Shown here piece after piece: positions 1 through 7,891 of a DNA stretch of 16,606 nt. Made by a program: the position numbers and the translations under genes. The first letter of the stretch is position 1, and each line of letters opens with the position of its first letter. The notes below the pieces were generated by a model. That model searched no databases, was not told the origin of the DNA, and saw nothing but the letters and a program-made list of their open reading frames with translations. Origin of the DNA: JAKITW01 sp041598875 (GTDB lineage Bacteria; Desulfobacterota; Desulfobulbia; Desulfobulbales; BM004); contig JBFHXP010000054.1 of assembly GCA_041598875.1 (NCBI GenBank), positions 1 through 16,606 on the forward strand, given 5' to 3'.

Positions 1-3000
1 CCCGCCGGGACGAACACCAACGAGCACAGGCTCGCCCCTGTCGTCGAGATCGGCCTTCAGACCGGAAAAGGAACCAAGGGTCAGGTCGGCAAAATACCGC
101 GAGGCAATCTTCAGCACCGGGCCCTGATGCTCCTCCCGGTATCGCTCTATTTCCTGCTGCAGAATCCTTGATGCGAGTTTCAGCCGGGCATATCTCCCTG
201 CCATGCGCCGGATTCCCGCCAGCTCCTGTTCCATCTTCTCTGCGGCATCAGCAGCCATGGCGCCGCCATCCATGGCGGCGAGCCTTGTTATCTCCTCACC
301 AATTACCTGAGAAACCCTGTTTATCTCCGGGTGAATCCTTTCAGTTATTTCCAGGCGCAGGGAGTCAACCCTGGAGGAGATCTCGTCGATACCGGTCTCC
401 TGCGCCTGACGGTCAAGTTCTTCAATGCTCGCTCCAGCCCCTATTCTGGCCAGGGTTTCCCTGGTGGCGGAAATCTTCTCCTGCAGCCTCTGATGCTCGA
501 CAAACCTGCCGATCACTCCGGCCAGATCCTCGGGCTTTTCGCACCCGGCGATTCTGATGAGTTCGGCCATGCGGTCACGGGCGCCCTTCAGGGTTTCCTC
601 TGCCGCTGCGATCTCACCCCGCAACCCATCGATCTCATCTGCAAGCTTGTCATCCAGGGTTTTGCCTTTTCTGGCCTGGGCGAGCATGGCCCGCAACTGG
701 AGAATTGCCTGCTCCAGAGGTAATGTCACCATCCCGGGATCGATCTTCTCAACAAGCAGTCTCACCTCCTGCTCAAGCTGACCCGCGTCACGGTCAATGC
801 CGTCAATGCGTTTCTGCAGGTCATCCGCCTCTTTCACCTTGTCAAGGCAGCTCTGGAGAATATCAATATAGTCAACAGCCTCGTGGGGGGAAATACCGTC
901 ATTGAGCCCCAAGGCAAAAAGCGCCTTCCGCCATTGATCCTGCCAGTCGATAAGGGCCTCCTGCGCCGCGGCCAGGTCCTCCTTTGCCTGTGCAAGGGCT
1001 CTATCCGCAATTTCTCGCCGTTCCCGGAGCTTTTCGAGATCAGCGTTCTCACCGGCAATCACATCAAGGACCGCTTCGGCAAAAACAAGAACCGGACCAA
1101 GCGCATCACCCGCCGGAACATCCTCTTCACCCAATAGCGCAAGGTGATGAAGCACCCCATTCCTGAGACCCTGTTTTTGCAGCTCCTCCCGATGGATCTC
1201 CCGCTCCTTTTTCAGAAGATCCCCCACCCGGTAGCGCACCTTCTCCATCGCAGCGAGCCAGCCGCTCATCTCCTTGGGGGACAACGGGGAAATACCGGCC
1301 AACGCCCAGATCCTGCCCCACATCTCGTCAAACTCCTTCCGGCGCAGGGCAAGATCCTGACTGAGCCGGTCATTCTCCGCCAACGACTTCTGGAGATTTT
1401 CCTCCTGTGCACGAAACGCCGCCGCATTGGCCACCCGCTCCGCCTCGTGCCGAAGCCGGTCCGCAATACGATCCGCCAGCCGGACCATCCCCTCATAGGC
1501 TTCAGGGAGCGGCTTTTCAGGATCATAGGCCCGGCTCTCTCCTTCCACATCCTCACCGTCAAGCCACTGACAGCGCACCAACCGCCAGCCCTCTTCCCTT
1601 TTTTCCCGGGTCCGGATCAGCTCCGCCTCTGAAGGGACATCGCCGCCATACTCGATCTTCCTGATCTCGGCAGAGACATTCCGCAGCTCCCTTACGACAC
1701 CCGAGCGATCCTTATCCAGGGCCCGCCTTTCATCTCCAATCGCGGCATGCTCATTCTCGCACCGCTGCACTGTTTCCAGAAGCGGCAGGGTGAGATCCAC
1801 GAGCGCCTCAAGGTCTCCGCCCCAGAGTCCGATCCGCTTCAGCTCCGCAAGGCACTCCCTTCTCCCCTCTGCCGCCTCTTTTCGATTCTTCAGAAGCAGG
1901 GCATCAACATCCCCGGCCTTCTGCGCCATTTTAACGGCCAGCAGAAGATCCCGAGACTCTCTGGGCACTGCCATGCCGGCAAGGGCCCTGTCCACCTCTG
2001 CCTGTTCCCGGATCACGGCCTTATTCTGTTTTTCCGCACGGGAAAGCTGGCTGCTTATCGCCTCATATCGGCCACTCAAGGTCTGAATGGTCCTTTTCCT
2101 GGTAAGGGCGGGCCGCAGCTTCTCCACATCTTCCAGCGGCAGATCCGGCCGGGCCTGCCTAAGCAAAAGCGCTGCCTCAGACCGCAGACCGATCCGCATC
2201 CCGTTGCGTTCCGGCCTGTCCTGCTGGCCCTTGCGATACGCCCCGAGGCGCTGATGAAAATCATCTACCGTATCCGCCAGTGCCAGGAGATCGGTGTTAT
2301 ACGAGATTTCCCCACGCTTTTCCTCAATCTGCCTGAGCCGGTCGGAGTCCCTCTTTATCTGGGCCCCGCCTTCGCTCAGCTCCTCGACGACCTGCTGGTA
2401 TCTTTGGCTGAAATCTGGTGGCAGGAGCGTGACCGGGCCCAGGGCCTTCTTTTGCTCCAGCAGCTCCTTCAGGATCGCAAGCTCGGGGATTGCCTGCTCC
2501 AGGCGTTCCAGGCGGCGCACTTCCCTGTTCTTATGGTCCCGGTCCCTCTCCAGATTCGCCCGCTCTGTTTCCGCGTCTTTCAGGGCCTTGCGGTGTTCTT
2601 TCCACTGAGTCGCGGAAAGGCTGAGGGACCTGGCATCCTTCTGCAATTCGGTGAACCTCTTGATTGCCCTGTTGATCTCCGGCACCTGCCCAGTTGATTT
2701 GAACAGGCCGGACGCCTCCTGTTCCAGTTGATCAATAACCTCGCGCAGGGCAGAGATCCCGGCCCCGGCCGCAAAAAGGGCCTGGCCGACCTCGCCCTTC
2801 CGGGCAAGGATTTCCCTGCCGCCCCGGACCAGGCTTTCATGGTCAATACCGTAGAGAAATTCAAATATCTCCGGCTGCACACCATGGATAAACGGGGCCA
2901 GAAGGCCCTGGTCCAGGGGCGCGCCCTCGGAGTCGATGAGATCGTTCACCCGCCTTTTCCGGCGCTGAAAAACTATGGTCTGCCCGGCACGGTTTTCAAG

Positions 3001-3219
3001 AGACCCGCCGACCAGTAACTGATTATAACTGTGGAGAAAATTATCAGGAGTCTGGGGATGAAATCCATAGAGCAGGGCCTTGAGGGCCCGCAGGGAACTG
3101 CTCTTGCCCGCCTCGTTGGGGCCATAGATGACATGGAGCCCCGGCCCACTGGAATCAAACAAGAGGGTCTGATCGGTAAACGGGCCAAAGGCCTTCAGAT
3201 CAAGACGCCTGAGTTTCAT
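1..3219 (-). CDS. YhaN/SbcC-like AAA ATPase with long coiled coils (3' end beyond window)
   Basis: This is the probable ATPase partner of the neighbouring nuclease in a Rad50-Mre11-like complex that handles DNA ends. I read 1073 codons with no stop from the ATG at 3219 to the left edge. Residues 1-11 begin MKLRRLDLKAF, and the Walker A motif GPNEAGKS lies at residues 33-40, as in the AAA_27/YhaN family. The next several hundred residues are charged, Glu/Arg/Leu-rich and coiled-coil-like. The last visible residues, GEPVLVGVRPGG, match the segment just before the ABC signature of YhaN-type proteins, so the signature, Walker B and about 80-150 residues lie outside. I find only five cysteines and no CXXC zinc hook, which favours YhaN over classical SbcC/Rad50. 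The start lies inside the end of the nuclease gene (20-nt overlap), suggesting translational coupling. Family call is firm; biological role is inferred. Confidence 0.9.
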   Translation of the reverse strand, partial: MKLRRLDLKAFGPFTDQTLLFDSSGPGLHVIYGPNEAGKSSSLRALKALLYGFHPQTPDNFLHSYNQLLVGGSLENRAGQTIVFQRRKRRVNDLIDSEGAPLDQGLLAPFIHGVQPEIFEFLYGIDHESLVRGGREILARKGEVGQALFAAGAGISALREVIDQLEQEASGLFKSTGQVPEINRAIKRFTELQKDARSLSLSATQWKEHRKALKDAETERANLERDRDHKNREVRRLERLEQAIPELAILKELLEQKKALGPVTLLPPDFSQRYQQVVEELSEGGAQIKRDSDRLRQIEEKRGEISYNTDLLALADTVDDFHQRLGAYRKGQQDRPERNGMRIGLRSEAALLLRQARPDLPLEDVEKLRPALTRKRTIQTLSGRYEAISSQLSRAEKQNKAVIREQAEVDRALAGMAVPRESRDLLLAVKMAQKAGDVDALLLKNRKEAAEGRRECLAELKRIGLWGGDLEALVDLTLPLLETVQRCENEHAAIGDERRALDKDRSGVVRELRNVSAEIRKIEYGGDVPSEAELIRTREKREEGWRLVRCQWLDGEDVEGESRAYDPEKPLPEAYEGMVRLADRIADRLRHEAERVANAAAFRAQEENLQKSLAENDRLSQDLALRRKEFDEMWGRIWALAGISPLSPKEMSGWLAAMEKVRYRVGDLLKKEREIHREELQKQGLRNGVLHHLALLGEEDVPAGDALGPVLVFAEAVLDVIAGENADLEKLRERREIADRALAQAKEDLAAAQEALIDWQDQWRKALFALGLNDGISPHEAVDYIDILQSCLDKVKEADDLQKRIDGIDRDAGQLEQEVRLLVEKIDPGMVTLPLEQAILQLRAMLAQARKGKTLDDKLADEIDGLRGEIAAAEETLKGARDRMAELIRIAGCEKPEDLAGVIGRFVEHQRLQEKISATRETLARIGAGASIEELDRQAQETGIDEISSRVDSLRLEITERIHPEINRVSQVIGEEITRLAAMDGGAMAADAAEKMEQELAGIRRMAGRYARLKLASRILQQEIERYREEHQGPVLKIASRYFADLTLGSFSGLKADLDDRGEPVLVGVRPGG

Positions 3220-4471
3220 CCGCCCCCCCATGGAGAAGAAGCTTTGAGACCAGCATCTCCAGCACCTCGGCACGCAACTCTGCGATCATCTCCGGCGAGG
3301 AATCACAAAAAGGGTCATCGCTGTCAAAGGCCCCGGCCGGCAATTTGCTTTTAAGAACAGCCAGTTCCGGTACCATTTCAGCAAGACTGCTGCCGGTACT
3401 CTCCAGATTCTGAACAGAACGAACCAGATTGGCAATGGGTGTATCCTCGGAGATAATCTCCTCCAGACCCACCTCGCGCCGGGTCTGGAAATTCACCTTC
3501 TCAAGCCACATACCAAGACCCAGGGCAATACCCCGAAACTCTTCGGTCCACCGGGCGGTGCGGTCAAGGAGCCGGGCATGGACCGGGCATTTTCCTGCAA
3601 GGGTCAGGCGCAGGGCCAGCGTCCTGCCTTCCGCCAGATCACGCTCCTGCTCAAAGGCCAGCCGCACCGATTCGTACACACTGTCGTCGGTCGCACAGCC
3701 GGAGAGATCCACCCGGCAGTCGGCCCAGCGCAGCACATCGATTCCGTGAAAAGCGACATCCGTGACACGTCCTTCGTCCACGGTCACCACGGTGGCTCCC
3801 TTGGGGCCGGCCTCCCGGATATGCCGCCCCTGAATATTGCCGGGAAAGAGAATCCATGGATCCCTGGAAACGATCTCCCTTTTATGAACATGGCCCAGGG
3901 CCCAGTAGTCAAAGCCCTTGGATTTCAGTTCATCCAGGGTACAGGGGGCGTAATTCTCATGATCCGGCCGACCCGAGAGAGAGGTATGGAGAAGGCCTAT
4001 ATTGAAGTAATGGATATTCTGCGGCGGGTAGCAGGCAGCCAGGTTCTCGGTCACGGAACGGGAGGAATAACTCTGACCGTGAACAATCACCCCAAGATCA
4101 TCGAGGATCACGGATTGGGGTTTCCGGTCGGAAAAGAGGGTGACATTCCCCGGCAGGGGCATCGCCCTGGTGATCTGGCTCGCGGCATCATGGTTGCCGG
4201 ATACAATAAAGACCTTGATTCCGGCCTGATCCAACCTGCCCATTCGGCCGGCGAAAAACAGTCCGGTATTATAGTCTTTCCAATCACCGTCATAGAGGTC
4301 ACCGGCAATCAGGACAAAAGAAACCGACTCCTCAACAGCCAGGTCGATGAGATTATCAAAGGCCCGCCGTGTTGCGCCACGGATCTCCGCCACAGGGGCA
4401 TCGTCATGGGCCTCAAGGCCCTTCAGGGGGCTGTCGAGATGAATGTCCGCCACGTGGAGGAACTTAAACAT
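3200..4471 (-). CDS. YhaO/SbcD-type metallophosphoesterase, DNA repair nuclease
   Basis: A 423-residue calcineurin-like phosphoesterase of the Mre11/SbcD/YhaO group, expected to be a Mn2+-dependent nuclease acting with the downstream ATPase. The two-metal site is complete: D9-x-H11 (VADIHLDS), GDLYD at residues 57-61, GNHD at 92-95, H162 (LLHTS) and GHVH at 193-196. The opening FKFLHVADIHLDSPLKGL is typical of YhaO proteins. Residues from about 270 on form the capping and ATPase-binding part and are less conserved. The ATG at 4471 has a purine-rich ribosome-binding stretch (aggggggac) just upstream. It follows the broken cyclase gene by 47 bp on the same strand and overlaps the ATPase gene by 20 nt. 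The nuclease fold is certain from the motifs; endo- versus exonuclease activity cannot be read from the sequence. Confidence 0.93.
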   Translation of the reverse strand: MFKFLHVADIHLDSPLKGLEAHDDAPVAEIRGATRRAFDNLIDLAVEESVSFVLIAGDLYDGDWKDYNTGLFFAGRMGRLDQAGIKVFIVSGNHDAASQITRAMPLPGNVTLFSDRKPQSVILDDLGVIVHGQSYSSRSVTENLAACYPPQNIHYFNIGLLHTSLSGRPDHENYAPCTLDELKSKGFDYWALGHVHKREIVSRDPWILFPGNIQGRHIREAGPKGATVVTVDEGRVTDVAFHGIDVLRWADCRVDLSGCATDDSVYESVRLAFEQERDLAEGRTLALRLTLAGKCPVHARLLDRTARWTEEFRGIALGLGMWLEKVNFQTRREVGLEEIISEDTPIANLVRSVQNLESTGSSLAEMVPELAVLKSKLPAGAFDSDDPFCDSSPEMIAELRAEVLEMLVSKLLLHGGADETQAS

Positions 4472-5232
4472 TGTCCCCCCTGGAACCCATCAGCCCCAAA
4501 TATGTGAAAGCGCCCCCGCTACCCTTCATAACTCACTATTTCCACGCTGGATACCCTATGCCTGACTTGAGTGAAACCACTGAGATCAACCAGGGCTCCC
4601 AGTGACTCACTCAGATAGATCTTCCCGAACTCACCTTTATCCTGGGCCATTTTGGAGGCCACATTCACCGGCATGCCGGCAATATCTTTGCCGCCGGACG
4701 GCAGGTCAAAGATCAGAACCTCGCCATGATCAATTCCGATCCGGCAGTCGATGCCCTGACCGGCCAGTTCCCGACGGAAAGTCCGGGCAAAATCGAGCGC
4801 CATGGGCCCATCTTCAAAAACATAGATAGCAAGAGAACTGACCACCTTTATCTCCGCAGCGGATGGCGCGCCCAGCAGGCCTAACCCCACATCTTTCACT
4901 AATGCTGAAGATGACAGCTGGTTGAACATGGATATTTCATAGCGTTCCTCAACCTCACCCCTGCTCTCGATCAGCACGACCACCTTATTCTGAATATACT
5001 TGGCGATCAAATGATTTTCAGCATGGTGATCCATTTCTCCCTCAGCCAACCGGACTTGATACTCCTCTAAATCGGCGTAGAAATCCTCGGAATAGGGAAT
5101 GGGATACCGCTGGTCGACCGGATCGATCCCGGACAGCCTCCTGCCATCCAGCACCCGATAGACAGGACCGATTCGAGAATCGAGCCCGCCGACTCTCTCA
5201 ACTGTAAAGGTGTGATGGCCGGGAAGGCGATC

Positions 5233-5240
5233 ATATATAT
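5233..5240. repeat. (AT)4 dinucleotide tract at the cyclase frameshift
   Basis: The eight bases atatatat sit exactly where the reading frame of the cyclase-like gene switches. Reading HAIY then skipping two bases gives DRLPGHHTFTVER, which continues a plausible protein; without the skip the frame passes into an unrelated sequence and stops at 5067. Slipped-strand gain of one AT unit is the simplest explanation. An assembly error would look the same. Confidence 0.6.
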
Positions 5241-5600
5241 GGCGTGGCTGATCAAGACCTCGCCACCGCCGGCATGATTTTCAACGATCTCCTCGATCGC
5301 TTCCGCCTCGGTTCCATACAAACCACCGCACAGGGAATAGAAGTTCCCATGGTGGGCGCCAATGCCGATCTCTATCCGGCAACTCCGGCTGATCACATCC
5401 TGGATGGTCAGCAACGCAGAAACAAGGGTTTCCGCGCCAATGGAATCCGGAAAGAACATCTGGCTGTTATCCGCGGCCCAGATCCCGACACCTTCCCCGC
5501 CGATTGCCTTGCCATAGCCGTATACTATCTTTTTCGGCTGGTCGATTATGGCAAGGATCTCCAGCAGCCCCATCTCCTTTGTCAGTTTAGTCAGGCCACT

Positions 5601-5763
5601 AGGAGCCTGTCGGAGAATTATAATCGTAACGAAAAAGTGAGGAATCGAGGCCAGATTTTCTGGGATTTGAGGCGAATAGCAGCGCTATTTAACGAAAATC
5701 CCTGGAAAGATGGGTCGAGTCTGTCGCTTTTGCAGTAGATTGGGAATTCTCCGACAGGCTCCT
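5601..5763. mobile_element. 163-bp MITE-like element with 19-bp perfect terminal inverted repeats
   Basis: The left end (5601-5619, aggagcctgtcggagaatt) is exactly the reverse complement of the right end (5745-5763). The interior carries no plausible gene but does contain a small hairpin (AATAGC-agc-GCTATT, 5675-5689). Excising exactly 5601-5763 rejoins the cyclase-like reading frame (SSDS to SGLTKL), which shows that this segment was inserted. No clear target-site duplication is visible; at most 2 bp could be duplicated. Short size, perfect ends and lack of a transposase fit a MITE or a shrunken insertion sequence moved in trans. The transposase family is unknown from the sequence alone. Confidence 0.75.
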
Positions 5764-6367
5764 CGAGTCGGAAGATACGCTGTACCCCCTGATCGTATGC
5801 CCCCGGAGAAGTCTCAGGGCATCGTCGTGGGTCTGGTCGCTGTTCACCCATTGCTCAACCAGTTTAAGCGGCAGCGCCCCGGTAATGTCCTGGGTGAGGT
5901 CAAAAAGTCGTGGGGAGTACCGATTTTTGCTGAACTTTTCCATCATTGGGGTTTCTCTGTTCCTCTTCAGGCGCGCGCCATAAGTGCCGCAGGCGCGGAC
6001 CCGTCACCTTATCCCGAAAGGCCATCCTGCCAAAGAATTCTGCTGAACAAACCGACTGGCCGGGGTTTTTCTGTTACCCCTGCGAACAATTCTCCACGAC
6101 TCTCTTCTTTTTATTAAAAAACACCTCCTGAATGAAACAAAAAAATGAAAGGAATCAGCACGGCTCACTCTGTGCAGGAGAAGAAGAAATATATCCGTCG
6201 ACTGAATCCAGCATAAAAACGGACATACATCACCCGCCCGGAACAGGGAACTTTCAGAACAGACACTATTTAGATCAAGAAAATGTTGCAATATTAAATT
6301 TATCGGCAATAATGTATCAAAATCAACATGAACGTATTCACTACATTATTTTTTCTCAGACACCCCT

Positions 6368-6375
6368 GTTAAAAT
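6368..6375 (+). promoter_or_regulatory. Possible extended -10 promoter element for the Ros/MucR gene
   Basis: The bases around 6367-6375 read tgttaaaat, close to the extended -10 pattern TGnTATAAT, about 50 bp before the start codon. The matching -35 region (around 6346-6351, ttattt) is weak, so this is a tentative call based only on AT-rich context and position. Confidence 0.25.
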
Positions 6376-6408
6376 AATTCAAGAAACAACCCAATATTAT
6401 TTCCTGAT

Positions 6409-6417
6409 TAAGGAGGA
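6409..6417 (+). promoter_or_regulatory. Strong ribosome-binding site of the Ros/MucR gene
   Basis: taaggagga ends five bases before the ATG at 6423. It is the strongest Shine-Dalgarno match in the window and fixes the start of the regulator gene. Most other genes here have weak or no such sites, so this gene may be well translated. Confidence 0.8.
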
Positions 6418-6422
6418 TTTCC

Positions 6423-6884
6423 ATGGCAAAGACAATTGTGGAAATGGCGGCTGATATTGTTCAGTCTCAATGCAGCACAAGAAATATGACCAATGAAGAG
6501 ATCACGGCGGCCCTTCTCAACACCTTTAATTCATTGCAGTCACTGCAGGCAGCTGAAACAACCGGCAGTGATGCAGCAGGTATAGCGGGAAAACCCGAAC
6601 ATGCTGTTACACCTGAAAAATCAATCCAGAAAAACAAGATAATCTGTCTTGAGTGCGGCCAGGAATTCAAGATGCTTTCCCCGAAACATCTGAAATCCCA
6701 TAGCCTCACCGGTCGTGAATATCGGGTTAAATATGGATTTTCCCTCCGCCAGCCCCTGTGCGCAAAATCATTGTCCGATCGGAGAAAAAAGGCCGGAAAG
6801 GAACGCGGCCTGCCCGCCAATCTGAAAAAGGCTATCGACAGCCGCCGCGGCAAACGCAAGTCAGCGCCCAAGAAAAAGAAATAA
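6423..6884 (+). CDS. Ros/MucR family zinc-finger transcriptional regulator
   Basis: A 153-residue DNA-binding protein of the ROS_MUCR family, whose members bind AT-rich promoter DNA through a C2H2-like zinc finger. The finger is C75-x2-C78-x10-H89-x3-H93 (ICLECGQEF...KHLKSH). It is followed by the family's conserved tail LTGREYRVKYGFSLRQPL and the RRKKAGKERGL segment. The N-terminal 40 residues (AADIVQSQ...EEITAALLNTF) are helical and resemble the oligomerisation part of MucR. Residues about 42-70 are a low-complexity linker, and the C-terminus is lysine- and arginine-rich. A strong ribosome-binding site precedes it and a hairpin terminator follows, so it is probably transcribed alone. Its targets are unknown; the AT-rich gap upstream is a natural candidate for autoregulation (inference). 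Confidence 0.93.
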   Translation: MAKTIVEMAADIVQSQCSTRNMTNEEITAALLNTFNSLQSLQAAETTGSDAAGIAGKPEHAVTPEKSIQKNKIICLECGQEFKMLSPKHLKSHSLTGREYRVKYGFSLRQPLCAKSLSDRRKKAGKERGLPANLKKAIDSRRGKRKSAPKKKK

Positions 6885-6966
6885 GTTGACTGCATCCGCA
6901 AGCCGACGTACCCTTGGCCGCGCCATTGGCCGGGATATGAGTTGGATGGCCCATCCAGAGACCTCT

Positions 6967-7007
6967 AGCCGGCACCGGATCGATACTTCCGGTACCGGCT
7001 TTTTTTT
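6967..7007 (+). terminator. Rho-independent terminator after the Ros/MucR gene
   Basis: A 13-bp stem with one mismatch (6967-6979 agccggcaccgga against 6988-7000 tccggtaccggct), an 8-nt loop and a run of eight T residues at 7000-7007. It lies 82 bp after the regulator stop and 18 bp before murI, so murI must have its own promoter or depend on readthrough. Confidence 0.85.
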
Positions 7008-7024
7008 CAAGAAACGGTAGCACT

Positions 7025-7807
7025 ATGATCGGAATATTTGATTCAGGGGTCGGAGGGATGACCGTGGCCCGGGCGGTTGAGAAAATTCTTCCCGAACACC
7101 GGATCGTCTATTTCGGAGACCTGGCCCGCACGCCCTATGGCACGAAAAGCCCGGAAACCATCATTAACTATTCGCTGGAAAACACCGAATTCCTTCTCAG
7201 TCAGGGCGCCAAAATAATTATCATTGCCTGTAATTCCGCGGCAAGCGTTGCGACCACCATCCTGCAACGCACCTTTTCAATGCCCCTCTTCGAGGTGATC
7301 ACCCCGGCCATAACAAAGGCCATTGAGGTAAGCGCCAGCGGAAATATCGGGGTCATCGGCACCACGGCCACGATCAGAAGCGGGATATACGAGCGGGAAA
7401 TACTCCGCCGCGCCCCGGATCACCGGGTCTCGTCACAGGCATGCCCTCTTCTCGTTCCCCTGGTTGAAGAGGGCTGGCTCGACAAACGTGAAACCAAAAT
7501 GATCGTCAGGGGATACCTTTCCTCCCTCAAACAGAAACAGGTCGACACCCTGGTTCTCGGCTGCACCCATTATCCTCTGTTAAAAGAGATCATTGCCCAC
7601 AAGATCGGCGGAAAAAAGGTGGTCATGGTCGATTCCTCAAACGAGGTCGCCCATACCCTCAAATCATTTCTCGAGGCGCACCCGGCCATCGACGCCACCC
7701 TCAGCCGGGAGGGGGAAAACAGATATTTTGTCTCCGACATCACCGCGGCGGCGGATGCCATTTCGCGAAATATTTTTGGCCGCGCCATAAAATTGGTTAA
7801 GGTGTAA
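7025..7807 (+). CDS. murI: Glutamate racemase
   Basis: A 260-residue cytoplasmic enzyme that converts L-glutamate to D-glutamate for peptidoglycan synthesis, without cofactor. Family marks are all present: GIFDSGVGG at residues 3-11 (D6, S7), YFGDLARTPYG at 29-39, the first catalytic Cys69 in IACNSAAS, and the second catalytic Cys180 in LGCTHYPLL. Length is normal for MurI. The ATG at 7025 begins directly with the conserved MIGIFDSG, so the start is secure although the ribosome-binding site is weak. It sits right behind the regulator's terminator and 84 bp before the likely lolA start, so murI, lolA and the radical SAM gene could be read together. Confidence 0.97.
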   Translation: MIGIFDSGVGGMTVARAVEKILPEHRIVYFGDLARTPYGTKSPETIINYSLENTEFLLSQGAKIIIIACNSAASVATTILQRTFSMPLFEVITPAITKAIEVSASGNIGVIGTTATIRSGIYEREILRRAPDHRVSSQACPLLVPLVEEGWLDKRETKMIVRGYLSSLKQKQVDTLVLGCTHYPLLKEIIAHKIGGKKVVMVDSSNEVAHTLKSFLEAHPAIDATLSREGENRYFVSDITAAADAISRNIFGRAIKLVKV

Positions 7808-7891
7808 AGGGTTCACGGGTTCCTGTTTACGGATCAGGGCAACGCATCCCGGACCATGCCCATAAAATTCTCATACGGGTATCATTTCGAT

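Larger units (their letters stand above)
4519..5946 (-). pseudogene. Class III adenylate/guanylate cyclase-like gene, broken by an insertion and a frameshift
   Basis: Three fragments of one former gene of about 420 codons. Fragment 1 (5946-5764) reads from an ATG through LLRGHTIRGYSVSSDS. Fragment 2 resumes at 5600 with SGLTKLTKEMGLLEIL and runs to HAIY at 5235. Fragment 3 continues at 5232 with DRLPGHHTFTVERVGG and ends at the stop at 4519. Fragments 1 and 2 are split by a 163-bp inverted-repeat element, fragments 2 and 3 by a 2-bp excess in an (AT)4 tract. The joined product has two cyclase-homology regions. The first has SDSSGLTKL, which resembles the metal-binding DIVGFT segment, and RIEIGIGAHHG. 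The second has CRIGIDHGEVL and GMPVNVASKMAQ. Both look degenerate, so the ancestor may have been a sensor rather than an active cyclase. Fragment 2 from ATG 5573 has AAAGGAG touching the start codon, a poor spacing. A stable partial product is possible but unlikely to work. Confidence 0.8.
5947..6422. other. 476-bp gap without a credible gene
   Basis: This stretch lies between the divergent starts of the cyclase pseudogene and the Ros/MucR gene, so it should hold both promoters. Its left half is GC-rich with short self-complementary runs (for example around 5971-5996); its right half, 6110-6410, is clearly AT-rich. Open frames on both strands here (6132-6377 plus, 6004-6309 minus) have no ribosome-binding site and unprotein-like composition. 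I recognise no riboswitch, tRNA or known small RNA. Confidence 0.5.

Noticed and set aside
1747..2697. 316-codon open frame on the plus strand
   Set aside because: It is the mirror of the ATPase coiled-coil gene in the same codon register; Leu/Pro/Gln-rich translation is typical of such a shadow.
3578..4507. 309-codon open frame on the plus strand
   Set aside because: Antisense to the nuclease gene, whose complete metal-binding motifs decide the strand.
5947..6120. Possible riboswitch in the leader of the cyclase pseudogene
   Set aside because: Several short stems can be drawn, but no conserved core of a known riboswitch class (for example the c-di-GMP-I GCAAACC or the fluoride pattern) is present.
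6132..6377. 81-codon open frame on the plus strand
   Set aside because: No ribosome-binding site (cctcct precedes it), odd composition and no family resemblance.
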